Shown here in pieces: positions 48,122 through 56,344 of a stretch of 64,000 nt of DNA. The stretch lies in assembly GCF_000518665.1 (NCBI RefSeq), contig NZ_JAEA01000008.1, forward strand, positions 124,001 to 188,000, in the 5' to 3' direction. The notes under the pieces are model-generated. The model made no database searches and was not told the DNA's origin. It worked only from the letters and a program-made list of their open reading frames with translations. Within the stretch, counting starts at the first letter, position 1. Each line of letters opens with the position of its first letter. The DNA is from Microvirga flocculans ATCC BAA-817. GTDB lineage: Bacteria; Pseudomonadota; Alphaproteobacteria; Rhizobiales; Beijerinckiaceae. The position numbers and the translations under genes are program-made.

Positions 48122-48877
48122 TTACGAAACAAATTTTGAGAAAACGGCGCCGATTTCCGCATGGATCACCAGATCGGCAAGCTCGTCGAGGGGCGTCGGC
48201 TCCCGATTGACGATGACGAGCCTCGCGCCGCTATCCTTGGCGAAGGCCGGAAAGGCCGCGGCCGGGTAGACCGCCAGGGACGAACCGGCGACCAGGAAAA
48301 GATCGCAGGAAGCGGCCAGCTTCCGGGCACGGCGCATCGGCTCCTCGGGCATGGCCTGTCCGAAGGAAATGGTGGCGGATTTCAGAACGCCCCCGCAGGC
48401 CATGCATTCAGGCGGCTCCCCGTTCCGCTCGAAATGATACCTCACCCAGTCGAGCTCGTGACGGCGTCCGCAAGCCAGGCACCTGGCATAAGTACCGTTG
48501 CCGTGCAGTTCGATGATCTGCCCTTCGGAGAGGCCCGACTGCTGGTGCAGGCCGTCGATGTTCTGGGTGATGACCGCGGGCATTCGCCCGGAAGCGACGA
48601 GGGAGGCGAAGGCAAGGTGTCCCTGGCTCGGACGGGCGTCGCGATAGAGGTCGTCCATGGCGAACTTCCGCCGCCACGCCTCGCGGCGCGCCTTCGCGTC
48701 CCGGACGAAGAGATCGAAGGAGATCGGCTTGTTCTGCATCCAGGGGCTGCCCGGAGAGCGAAAATCGGGGATTCCGCTTTCCGTGGAGATGCCCGCGCCC
48801 GTAAATCCGGCGACAATGCGCGCATCTTGAATCATGTCCTGCAATGAGGCGATTGACGCAGCAAGGCTCTCGGTCAT
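48122..48877 (-). CDS. NAD-dependent protein deacylase (sirtuin, SIR2 family)
   Basis: A 251-residue protein. NAD motif GFTGAGISTESGIPDFRS is near residue 25; TQNIDGLHQQSG holds the catalytic His region; two zinc CxxC pairs occur (CLAC and CMAC, near residues 135-165); GSSLAVYPAAAFP follows. It removes acyl groups from lysine using NAD. Start ATG 48877 is chosen; ATG 48886 is also possible. It overlaps nothing and diverges from the acyltransferase gene. Confidence 0.93.
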   Translation of the reverse strand: MTESLAASIASLQDMIQDARIVAGFTGAGISTESGIPDFRSPGSPWMQNKPISFDLFVRDAKARREAWRRKFAMDDLYRDARPSQGHLAFASLVASGRMPAVITQNIDGLHQQSGLSEGQIIELHGNGTYARCLACGRRHELDWVRYHFERNGEPPECMACGGVLKSATISFGQAMPEEPMRRARKLAASCDLFLVAGSSLAVYPAAAFPAFAKDSGARLVIVNREPTPLDELADLVIHAEIGAVFSKFVS

Positions 48878-48921
48878 CTCTCTCACATAGAGGCCGGCAG
48901 GCGGGAAAGGAATGTCTCTCC

Positions 48922-49911
48922 ATGAGACCGATGGACCTGAACACGATCCCTTCCGGGTCGCAAGCCGCCTCAGGGCGTTGGGACGCACTCGACGTCGCCC
49001 GCGGCGTCGCGATAGCGGCCATGGTCGTTTATCACTTCAGCTGGGACCTGAGCTTTCTCCAGCTCATCGACACAAACATTCTGCAGATCCCGGCGTGGCG
49101 CTGGTTCGCCCGCGGGATCGCCGGCTCCTTCCTGATGCTCGCGGGCTTCGGCCTCGTCCTAGCCCATGCGAAAGGCTTTCGGCGGGGGCCTTTCCTCAAG
49201 CGCCTGCTGAAGGTCGGGGGCGCAGCCTTGGCCGTGACCCTGGTGACGCTCCTTGCCTTCCCCCAGAGCTATATCTTCTTCGGCATTCTCCACTGCATCG
49301 CCGTCTCGAGCGTGATGGCCCTTCCGTTTCTCGGGCTTCCTCCGGCTCTTACCCTGGGCGCAGCCGCCTTTTGCCTTGCGGCGCCGTCGCTCCTCACGAG
49401 CCCTGCCCTTGACGCCCCCTGGCTCGACTGGCTGGGGCTCGGCGCAGCCGATCCCGTAACGAACGATTATGTGCCGATTTTCCCCTGGTTCGGTCTCGTC
49501 CTGATCGGTGTGGCGGCAGGCAGGATTCTCCTCGCCCGACGGGAAACCGGCGCCCTGGCTCTCTGGCGCGCGAAGGACCCTCTCTCCAAGGGCCTCGCCT
49601 GGGCCGGGCGCAAGAGCTTGCCGATCTATCTGATCCACCAGCTCATCCTGCTCGGCGCGCTCTATGGCGTTCTGCAGATCACCGGCCCCAGCCCCATGGC
49701 CGAGGCCCGCCCCTTCATGATCCAGTGCGAGGCCACCTGCCTCCAGAACGCCCAGCCGCAGACTTGCCGCGCCCTCTGCTCCTGCACGGTCGACACCCTG
49801 CGCAAGAGCGGTCTTTGGCAGAAGGTGCTGAACAACACGGTCAGCGCCGAAGATCAGACACTGATTTCTCGCGCCGCTCAGCAATGCCTGCGCCAGAGGC
49901 CGCCCGAGTGA
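48922..49911 (+). CDS. Multi-pass membrane acyltransferase-like protein (DUF1624/HGSNAT type)
   Basis: A 329-residue protein with at least seven hydrophobic helices. The N-terminal RWDALDVARGVAIAAMVVYH FSWD pattern and IFFGILHCIAVSS are typical of DUF1624, related to the heparan-alpha-glucosaminide acetyltransferase membrane domain. An unusual C-terminal tail after the last helix has six Cys (QCEATCLQNAQPQTCRALCS, C) and may form disulfides or bind metal. Substrate unknown. Confidence 0.85.
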   Translation: MRPMDLNTIPSGSQAASGRWDALDVARGVAIAAMVVYHFSWDLSFLQLIDTNILQIPAWRWFARGIAGSFLMLAGFGLVLAHAKGFRRGPFLKRLLKVGGAALAVTLVTLLAFPQSYIFFGILHCIAVSSVMALPFLGLPPALTLGAAAFCLAAPSLLTSPALDAPWLDWLGLGAADPVTNDYVPIFPWFGLVLIGVAAGRILLARRETGALALWRAKDPLSKGLAWAGRKSLPIYLIHQLILLGALYGVLQITGPSPMAEARPFMIQCEATCLQNAQPQTCRALCSCTVDTLRKSGLWQKVLNNTVSAEDQTLISRAAQQCLRQRPPE

Positions 49912-49923
49912 CGGACTTCCATC

Positions 49924-50442
49924 CTAAACCTGGGCGTCGCCGACAGGATAGCCCTCGAAGTTCTTGAGCGACTTGAGCACGAAGGTCGTGTGGATGCGGC
50001 CGATTCCCAATCCCGGATCGGCCAGGAAATCGGCGGTCAGGGCTTCGTAGGCCAAGAGCGTCGGCGCGACGATGCGGGCGATGTAATCGTACTCGCCGTT
50101 GACCACCTGCACCTCGACGATGGAGGGGTGGGAGGTCAGGGCCCGTTCCAGGCGCTCCCGATCGCCGGTCGAGGCATCCCTCATGCCGATTCCGACGAGG
50201 GCGATGATGTCGTGTCCGAGGGAACCAGGCTCGATCAGGGTCGTGTACCCCCGAATCACCCCCTTCTGCTCGAGACGCCGGACCCGCTCCAGGCATGGAC
50301 GCGCCGACAATCCGACACGCTCAGACAGGGCCTGGTAGGTGATGCGTGCATTGTCACGCAGAGCGCCCAGGATCAGGAGGTCTATCCGGTCGAGAGCGGC
50401 CTTGACGCTGCCGCTCACCAGCTTCGAGGGGGATTTCATCAT
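49924..50442 (-). CDS. Lrp/AsnC family transcription regulator
   Basis: A 172-residue protein with an N-terminal winged HTH (ALDRIDLLILGALRDNARIT, YQALSERVGLSARPCLERVR) and a C-terminal RAM domain (IALVGIGMRDASTGDRERLE, VNGEYDYIARI). It senses amino acids or similar small molecules. It is divergent from the ACP-like gene at 50760, so it may control it; 317 noncoding bases lie between. Two Met starts. Confidence 0.93.
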   Translation of the reverse strand: MMKSPSKLVSGSVKAALDRIDLLILGALRDNARITYQALSERVGLSARPCLERVRRLEQKGVIRGYTTLIEPGSLGHDIIALVGIGMRDASTGDRERLERALTSHPSIVEVQVVNGEYDYIARIVAPTLLAYEALTADFLADPGLGIGRIHTTFVLKSLKNFEGYPVGDAQV

Positions 50443-50759
50443 TCTGCTCGGACAGAACCTACGCTCACCGGAGAAGCCCGTTGATGGATGCTCACGTCTC
50501 TATCCCACGAAGCCTGCGCCTTCAATTCCAAGGCACGATAGCACACAGGCCTCTGAGGGAGTGAACGGACGGCCATGAACCAGAAATTGTTCCCACGGCT
50601 TGAGCGGCAATCTTAGGAAGTACAGCTTTCGCGACCTTACTCCCTTCGATGTAACTTTTCTCATTTTGCGACACAAACTATATCGTTTCATTGTTGAACG
50701 ATGTATCTTTTCCAATATAACTCAACGTCATTCTCGCAGAGAGCACAGGGGCAGGAAGA
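50443..50759. other. Divergent intergenic region, Lrp and ACP-like genes
   Basis: No gene is supported. It holds AT-rich segments near 50650-50725, with TTGTTG at 50691-50696 and TATAAC at 50716-50721, a weak promoter pair for the plus strand. The region probably contains regulatory sites for one or both flanking genes. No clear palindrome was settled. Confidence 0.35.
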
Positions 50760-51044
50760 GTGAGCTTTGTCGTGGAAGCAGATATCGCCAAGCATGTCAT
50801 GACGCTTTGCCAGTCGCTCGACGAGAACGGCCCGGCCCCGATCGGCATGGACATGTCGCTGACGCACACGCTCGGCTTCGACTCGCTGAAACTGATGCAG
50901 TTCTTCGCGGGCGTTGAGCAGCTTTATCCCGGTGTCGCTCTGGAGGAGTGGTTCATCGAGCACAGCACCGACGGGCGGGACACGCTGCGCAATGCCGTCT
51001 CTTACCTCACGCGATTTATCGGGCCGAGCGCTACAAGAGGTTGA
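50760..51044 (+). CDS. Acyl carrier protein-like protein
   Basis: A 94-residue protein with GTG start 50760 and GGAAGA upstream. The core LTHTLGFDSLKLMQFFAGVE carries the ACP D-S-L motif in which Ser takes the phosphopantetheine arm. Flanking helices (HVMTLCQSLDENGP, TLRNAVSYLTRFIG) fit a four-helix ACP. No synthase genes lie beside it, so its pathway is unknown. The divergent Lrp regulator may control it. Confidence 0.75.
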   Translation: MSFVVEADIAKHVMTLCQSLDENGPAPIGMDMSLTHTLGFDSLKLMQFFAGVEQLYPGVALEEWFIEHSTDGRDTLRNAVSYLTRFIGPSATRG

Positions 51045-51143
51045 AACGAGCACCCCTGTTCTCCACCTCGTAACGACCATTCGGCCTTGAGCCGGCATCT
51101 GCCGCTCCTGCCGATCCCTGTGAAGGAAAGTCGAGGTGCCGCG

Positions 51144-51770
51144 ATGCTGCAGGATTATCTTATGGAGTTTCCGCTGATCGCCATTCTCCGCGGCCTGAAG
51201 CCCGAGAACGCCGAAGCGGTGGGCCATACCCTGGTCGAGGCGGGCTTTCGCGTCATCGAAGTCCCGCTGAACTCGCCCGAGCCTTTTCGAAGCATCGAGA
51301 TTCTTGCCAGAACGATGCCGGGAAACGTGCTCGTCGGTGCCGGCACCGTCCTCGATCCGGACCAGGTCAACGGCGTCCACGATGTGGGCGGCAAGGTGAT
51401 CGTCATGCCGCATGCGGACACCGCGGTGATCCGGCGCACCAAGGAGCAGAATCTCGTCTGCCTGCCGGGAGCCGCAACCCCGACGGAGGCCTTCGCGGCC
51501 TTGAAGGCCGGAGCCGACGCCATCAAGATCTTCCCCGCGGAGGCGATCCCTCCCGCCGTCGTGAAAGCCTGGCGCGCCGTTCTGCCCAAGCATGTTCCCG
51601 TCATGCCCGTCGGCGGCATTCAGCCCGGTACCATGAAGCCCTATGTAGAAGCGGGCGCGAATGGATTCGGCCTCGGCTCGGCCCTCTTCACGCCGAGCCT
51701 GACCGTCGAGGAGATCGGCCGCAATGCCCGCAGCTTCTCATCCGCGTGGCGGGAACTGAGCGCAGGATAA
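51144..51770 (+). CDS. dgoA: 2-dehydro-3-deoxy-6-phosphogalactonate aldolase
   Basis: A 208-residue class I aldolase. Catalytic Glu in FRVIEVPLNSPEPF (near residue 37) and Schiff-base Lys in AGADAIKIFPAEAIPP (near 127) are visible; phosphate binding residues in GGIQPGTM and GFGLGSALF complete the barrel. The LNSPEP variant separates it from KDPG aldolases, pointing to galactonate degradation (De Ley-Doudoroff). No other galactonate genes are in the window. Start ATG 51144 preferred to 51087. Confidence 0.88.
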   Translation: MLQDYLMEFPLIAILRGLKPENAEAVGHTLVEAGFRVIEVPLNSPEPFRSIEILARTMPGNVLVGAGTVLDPDQVNGVHDVGGKVIVMPHADTAVIRRTKEQNLVCLPGAATPTEAFAALKAGADAIKIFPAEAIPPAVVKAWRAVLPKHVPVMPVGGIQPGTMKPYVEAGANGFGLGSALFTPSLTVEEIGRNARSFSSAWRELSAG

Positions 51771-51872
51771 ACCTACCGGCAGACGAGAGCCCACGGCCGC
51801 CAGACAAAGAGCCGGCGCTCATCGCCACTGCGCTCACGCGCGGCATACGCGGCTTCCCGCCGGATTTTCGTG

Positions 51873-52106
51873 TTACCGCCGCCGACCGCCCTGCCCGCCC
51901 CGGAAGAACGGCACGGTCAGGAGGCGCCGCCCCGTCTCGTCAGTGATTTCGAGCTCGATATTGCCCGCGTCGCGCAGCTCGTCCCGAAGCTCCTCGACTG
52001 TTGCAAGCGCCTCGGCGCGGGCGGCTTCGAGGTCGGGAAGCTCGATGCCCTCCTCGTCCTCATCCACGTCATAACCGTCACGGATATTGAAGAAAAAGCG
52101 GGGCAT
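51873..52106 (-). CDS. DUF6894 family small protein
   Basis: A 77-residue protein: MPRFFFNIRDGYDVDEDEEG, IELPDLEAARAEALATVEEL, then a strand-turn-strand (IELEITDETGRRLLTVPFF). The start FFFNIRDG is the DUF6894 signature, common in Methylobacteriaceae and related Rhizobiales. Function unknown. This is one of the clues to the host group. Confidence 0.85.
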   Translation of the reverse strand: MPRFFFNIRDGYDVDEDEEGIELPDLEAARAEALATVEELRDELRDAGNIELEITDETGRRLLTVPFFRGGQGGRRR

Positions 52107-52254
52107 GAAACTTGGCCTTATGACGTCTGGCGGGAACACCGCATGCATGGGCGCCGTCCCTCCGAGATCCTGACCCAGCTATAGCATGTCCATTGTGAAA
52201 AAATGTGATGCTGCTGACGAGACGAGGCGGAACCGGACAGACTTTCAACACCCT

Positions 52255-53070
52255 TTAAAGCTTCAGGATGAGGCTCATCCTCTCGGCGGACTGTCCTGCG
52301 AGAACAGTGTCCCTCGCACGATCCGACAACTTGATATGGCTGCGCCCCATCCGTTTTGCCGCGTGAAGCGCCTCGTCGGCCTCGCCATAGAGCTTCTCGA
52401 ACGTATCGCCGGGGCCGCGAATGGCGATGCCGGCCGATATGGTGATCTGAATGCTTCCTCCGGCTGCCAGGAAGGGGGTCCGCTCGACAGCACGCAGCAT
52501 GTCGCCGACGATATCCACGATCCGCTCGAGGGGCGCACTGGAGGAGATCAGGGCGAACTCCTCCCCGCGCATATGGCCGACAAGTCCGTAATCCGACAGA
52601 TGGGCCTCGATGGTCCTGGCAAGCGTCTGGAGCACCAAGTCGCCGGTTCGGTGGCCGTATGCGTCGTTGATCGCATTGAACTGGTCGATGTCGGCCAGCA
52701 CCATCACCATCGTCTGCTCACCCGACGAATCGATCGCCTCGATCAGGGCCCGGCGGTTGGGCAATCCGGTCAACGGATCGGTGCGGCTGATGGCTTCGAG
52801 GCGTCTCTTGGCCGCCTGCAGCTCCCGCTGGGCGTTCCCGAAGATCCAGGCCACAGGGATCGCAACCACGCAGACGGTGACGGTGGTGATGATGCCGGTC
52901 CGCAGCACTGCCGCCCAGGAGGTGAAGAAGATCACCTGATTGCTGAGGTCGGCCGTGAGGGAGACGACGAGCGCAAAGATCGTCACCATCACGACATACC
53001 GCACGAGGTCGCCCCGGCTCGTGATCGTCGGCATGGTCAGTTTTCGAACAAGATTACGTAGAGTCAACAT
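52255..53070 (-). CDS. Diguanylate cyclase-like membrane protein with RGEEF motif
   Basis: A 271-residue protein with two membrane helices (about 28-46 and 55-77, e.g. TGIITTVTVCVVAIPVAWIF) and a GGDEF domain from residue 95 (SRTDPLTGLPNRRALIEAI). The active-site loop is MRGEEFAL, so the first Gly of GGEEF is Arg. Other residues, such as DIDQFNAINDAYGHRTGD, are normal. Activity could be reduced or lost; the protein may instead act as a c-di-GMP or GTP sensor. Start ATG 53070 preferred to upstream GTG 53094. Confidence 0.85.
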   Translation of the reverse strand: MLTLRNLVRKLTMPTITSRGDLVRYVVMVTIFALVVSLTADLSNQVIFFTSWAAVLRTGIITTVTVCVVAIPVAWIFGNAQRELQAAKRRLEAISRTDPLTGLPNRRALIEAIDSSGEQTMVMVLADIDQFNAINDAYGHRTGDLVLQTLARTIEAHLSDYGLVGHMRGEEFALISSSAPLERIVDIVGDMLRAVERTPFLAAGGSIQITISAGIAIRGPGDTFEKLYGEADEALHAAKRMGRSHIKLSDRARDTVLAGQSAERMSLILKL

Positions 53071-53393
53071 AGTAACGACGCCCCGGAACGCCACTTTATA
53101 GCAAAACTTGTTATGTTATCCAAGATACCTATGGTTTTCTGCACGTATAATTTCAATCCCTCGGCGCTGGGGCACGAAAAGTCCAATCGTCGACTGGCGC
53201 GCCCCGGCGCGAGGTTTCTGTAGCGTGATCGTTCAAACCCGCCCGATAGCATGCCGTTCAACGGGAGGGAAATAGGATTGCAGCGCAAGAAGCAGCGGAT
53301 GCGAAGTCAAACGCACACCCGCTGCTTTAAACCTTTGTTTGAAAGAAGCTTTCCCCGCAAAAACCGGTTTCTGGTTATTGCGTCCCCGATACC
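53071..53393. other. Intergenic region between GGDEF and RTX genes
   Basis: No coding gene is supported. It holds a 9-base hairpin at 53290-53327 (separate entry) serving as terminator for the RTX gene and AT-rich sequence near 53095-53150 that is likely the GGDEF promoter region. Confidence 0.4.
53290..53327. terminator. Hairpin terminator candidate after the RTX gene
   Basis: AAGCAGCGG (53290-53298) and CCGCTGCTT (53319-53327) are perfectly complementary, with a second short GCG/CGC pair inside. It lies about 67 bases after the RTX stop on the minus strand. The T-run is short, so termination may be partial. Confidence 0.55.
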
Positions 53394-55742
53394 CTAGATC
53401 ACGAAGAAGTCGTGGTAATAGAGCTTGGTCTTGTTCGCGATGGTCGCGATCTTCACCTGGGCCGATGAGCCGGTGCCGTCGGCGTCGTAATAGAGCGAAC
53501 CGGTCTTCTGGTCGTAAATGATCCGGTCTTCCCTGTCCTTGGCCTTGGAGCCTTCCACGAACATGTCGCTGTTCAACTTCCTCGGCGACGAAGCCGTGCC
53601 GGAGCCAAGTTTCGTGAAGTACTTGTTGTCCAGGTAAAAGCTGTCATCCGCGGACTTGAAATCCAGCACCTTGTCCACATTCGTGCTCTTGTTGAGCTTC
53701 GCATCGAACACGAACACGTCCTTGCCCGAACCGCCCTTGAGCACATCGTTGCCCAGGCCGCCGGAGATCTTGTTGGCCCCGGCATTCCCGGTGATGCTGT
53801 TGGCGAAGGCATTGCCTGTCAGCGCCACATTCGCGCGGCCGGTCGCGACGATGGCTTCCACCTCCGAGCCTGAGCCCAGGGTGAAACCGACGCTGGTATA
53901 GACCCTGTCCGAACCGCCTCGCGCAGATTCGTAGACCCGGTCGCCGACATGGTCGATGTAGAACGTGTCGTTGCCCGAACCGCCATACATCGCATCCGCG
54001 CCCGCACCGCCGATGATCACGTCATGGCCGCCCTCGCCTTTGAGCGTGTTGTTGCCGCTGTTGCCGGTGATGGTATTGGCCACGTCGCTGCCGGTGAGGC
54101 TGATCCCGGCGGTGCCCGCCGCCGTGACGTTCTCCAAGTGGACGAGACCGCCAAGGGAAAAGTTGATGCCGGCGATGACAGTGTCGATGCCGTTTCCTGC
54201 CGTTTCAACGACGGTATCGCCATCGGAGATGTAATAGACGTCGTTGCCTGCGCCGCCATTGAGCGTATCGGCTCCCAGGCCGCCTTGAAGGACGTCATTG
54301 CCGCCGAGGCCCGAGAGATAGTTCGCGGATGCGTCGCCGATCAGCGTATCGCCATAGGCGGAGCCCGTCGCATTCTCGATGCCATCGTAGGTATCGCCCG
54401 CGGCATGCCCGCCCGCACCGGACTTGGCTGCGAGGTTGACCGTCACTCCGCCGTTCGATTTCTCGTAGGAGACGGTGTCGGCACCGGCATCGCCGTTCAT
54501 CCGATCGGTGCCTTTGCCGCCGATGAGCTTATCGTTGCCGTCGCCGCCGTTCAGCACATTGCCGTTGTAGTCGCTGCCCGCATAGATATCGTTGCCTGCC
54601 GTGCCGTTGACGGTCACGGACGCCGTGCGGGGATCGACGATGACCATGTCGAGGTCGCTCAATCCGTCCGTCGGATCGACCCAGGTCACGGCGATGCGGC
54701 CGTCCGCCATTTCCATCAGGCGCGGTTCCTGCTGGCTTCCCTCCGTGCTCAGGTCCAGGCTTCGCACCGTTCCGTCTGCGCCGACGATCTTGAGGACGAT
54801 ATAGTCATGCTTGGCCGATGTTCCGTTCGGGCCGTCGCCGGCATGAACGATGGCAACCTGCCCGCCGCGAAGCGCCGTCACGCTCATGAAGTCGTTGTAG
54901 TTCCAGGCCCCGTCCGTAACCAGAACATCCTCGTCGGACATCCTGTTGCCGTTGGCATCGTAAAACGTGGCGTAGACGAGTTCGCTGTTGATGATGTGCC
55001 GGACGACCGCGTACCCGCCATTGGCCACGCCGCCGGCATCCTTCAGCCCGACGACTTCCGCTACGGTCCCCGGCCCAACCCGTGTCGCATCGCCCGAGAC
55101 GGCGGGCTGAGCCCCGCTCGTATCGATCGCGCGATAGTAAATGTTGTCGCCGACCCAGTAGGTGACGATGTACTTGTTCTCTCCGACGCGCGCGACCTCA
55201 GGCCCCCTGACGTTCGAACCGCTGGCGATGGAAGAGCTGCCAACGCTGCCGATGACGGCCCCCGTGGAATCGTGCACCGAGAAGACGATGCTCGTTCCCT
55301 GCATGAAGGTGCTGACATAACCGGTGTCATGCGATTCCATCGATGCGATGGAGACGCTGCTCGTCGAGAACGCGGCGGCGACCGTCCGCACCGGCCCGCC
55401 TGTCAACACGCCGTTGTCACCCGGCGTGAACACCTTGGTCTTCAGGTCGAAGGCGGTCGTCCCCGTCACGTTCCAGGTGACCGCGAAGCCCCCGTCGTCG
55501 CCCACGGCCTGCAGCTCGAGATAGTTCTGCGTCGAGGCAGCTCCCCCGGCATCGACATAGTAAACCTGTCCATCGGTGTCGCCCGAGCCGTTGAAGACCT
55601 TGATCTTCAGGGTGTTTCCTTCACGCCATCCAATCACGTATCCGCCGTTCGGCAGTGTCGCCAAAGCTGGCCGGTAAGCCGATCCGCCACCCTCTTCTCC
55701 GAAGCGGGCGGTCCGTTCCGTGGCCCAAAAATCCAGTGTCAT
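53394..55742 (-). CDS. RTX-type calcium-binding secreted protein
   Basis: A 782-residue protein from ATG 55742, with no Sec signal. The first 370 residues are beta-propeller-like repeats (GGYVIGWREGNTLKIKVFNG, GGFAVTWNVTG, GRIAVTWVDPTDG). The rest carries four groups of G-G-x-G-x-D nonapeptides such as LNGGDGNDKLIGGKGTDRMN, LQGGLGADTLNGGAGND and ISGGLGNDVLKGGSGKD, which bind calcium. The C-terminus has a typical type I secretion end (KLYYHDFFVI). No export genes are adjacent. A surface or extracellular adhesin or matrix protein is likely. Confidence 0.9.
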   Translation of the reverse strand: MTLDFWATERTARFGEEGGGSAYRPALATLPNGGYVIGWREGNTLKIKVFNGSGDTDGQVYYVDAGGAASTQNYLELQAVGDDGGFAVTWNVTGTTAFDLKTKVFTPGDNGVLTGGPVRTVAAAFSTSSVSIASMESHDTGYVSTFMQGTSIVFSVHDSTGAVIGSVGSSSIASGSNVRGPEVARVGENKYIVTYWVGDNIYYRAIDTSGAQPAVSGDATRVGPGTVAEVVGLKDAGGVANGGYAVVRHIINSELVYATFYDANGNRMSDEDVLVTDGAWNYNDFMSVTALRGGQVAIVHAGDGPNGTSAKHDYIVLKIVGADGTVRSLDLSTEGSQQEPRLMEMADGRIAVTWVDPTDGLSDLDMVIVDPRTASVTVNGTAGNDIYAGSDYNGNVLNGGDGNDKLIGGKGTDRMNGDAGADTVSYEKSNGGVTVNLAAKSGAGGHAAGDTYDGIENATGSAYGDTLIGDASANYLSGLGGNDVLQGGLGADTLNGGAGNDVYYISDGDTVVETAGNGIDTVIAGINFSLGGLVHLENVTAAGTAGISLTGSDVANTITGNSGNNTLKGEGGHDVIIGGAGADAMYGGSGNDTFYIDHVGDRVYESARGGSDRVYTSVGFTLGSGSEVEAIVATGRANVALTGNAFANSITGNAGANKISGGLGNDVLKGGSGKDVFVFDAKLNKSTNVDKVLDFKSADDSFYLDNKYFTKLGSGTASSPRKLNSDMFVEGSKAKDREDRIIYDQKTGSLYYDADGTGSSAQVKIATIANKTKLYYHDFFVI

Positions 55743-56190
55743 GCAAAGTCCTCCAAGAAGCCGAAGGACCGTCCGGTAATCCAAGCGCCAGAGCGCATGA
55801 TTCCGTAACGTCATTCCCTTCGGTTAGGAGGCGGGTGTAATCTTTTCCCAAACGTGACGGCGTGCGATCACGCACAAGGCCAAGCTTCCAGATCTATTAT
55901 TACTGAAGAAATTCATTATATATTATATTGTTACTTATAATTATAACCCACGACACCTGTCGAATGCAGAATCGTTATTGGTTCATCCAATCTGACCGCG
56001 TTCTCCTTGCAGAGTTTGCCGGCACAGAACGCCGCTTCGCGCGGACATGGCGCTCACCGGCATTTTCCAGCGGATTGCAGGAACGCATCTCAGAAGATGC
56101 CCTGAATCGGGGCTTCCCGGCTCAGGGTCGAACCACCGAGCGCTTGCCGTAAGATCGTGTTGTCCGGAGATTACTGCAGAGCAGAAAGAG
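55743..56190. other. Intergenic region upstream of the RTX gene
   Basis: No gene is supported. The stretch 55890-55960 is very AT-rich (TATATTATATTGTTACTT and similar) and would suit a promoter or a protein-binding region for the RTX gene on the minus strand. Right of it the sequence is ordinary. A short plus frame (55928-56152) is judged as chance. Confidence 0.4.
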
Positions 56191-56265
56191 TGGCGCGCCC
56201 TAGGGGAATCGAACCCCTCTTTCCTGCGTGAAAGGCAGATGTCCTAACCGATAGACGAAGGGCGC
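56191..56265 (-). tRNA. tRNA-Glu (anticodon TTC)
   Basis: A 75-base cloverleaf on the minus strand: acceptor GCGCCCT with AGGGCGC, D-arm TCTATCGGTTAGGA, anticodon loop CTTTCAC with TTC, T-arm GGGTTCGATTCCC, and encoded CCA. Confidence 0.95.
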
Positions 56266-56344
56266 GCTGTTGTTCGGGGCAGTGCCGCCGAAGTGGGCGA
56301 ACCTATAGATGGGTTCGTTGCGCATCGCAAGCACCAGATTTGAA

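Noticed and set aside
53949-55808. Plus-strand frame of 619 codons opposite the RTX gene
   Set aside because: Antisense to clear RTX repeats; no ribosome site or domain.
55928-56152. 74-codon plus frame upstream of tRNA-Glu
   Set aside because: Begins in AT-rich noncoding DNA, lacks a ribosome site and has no protein-like pattern.
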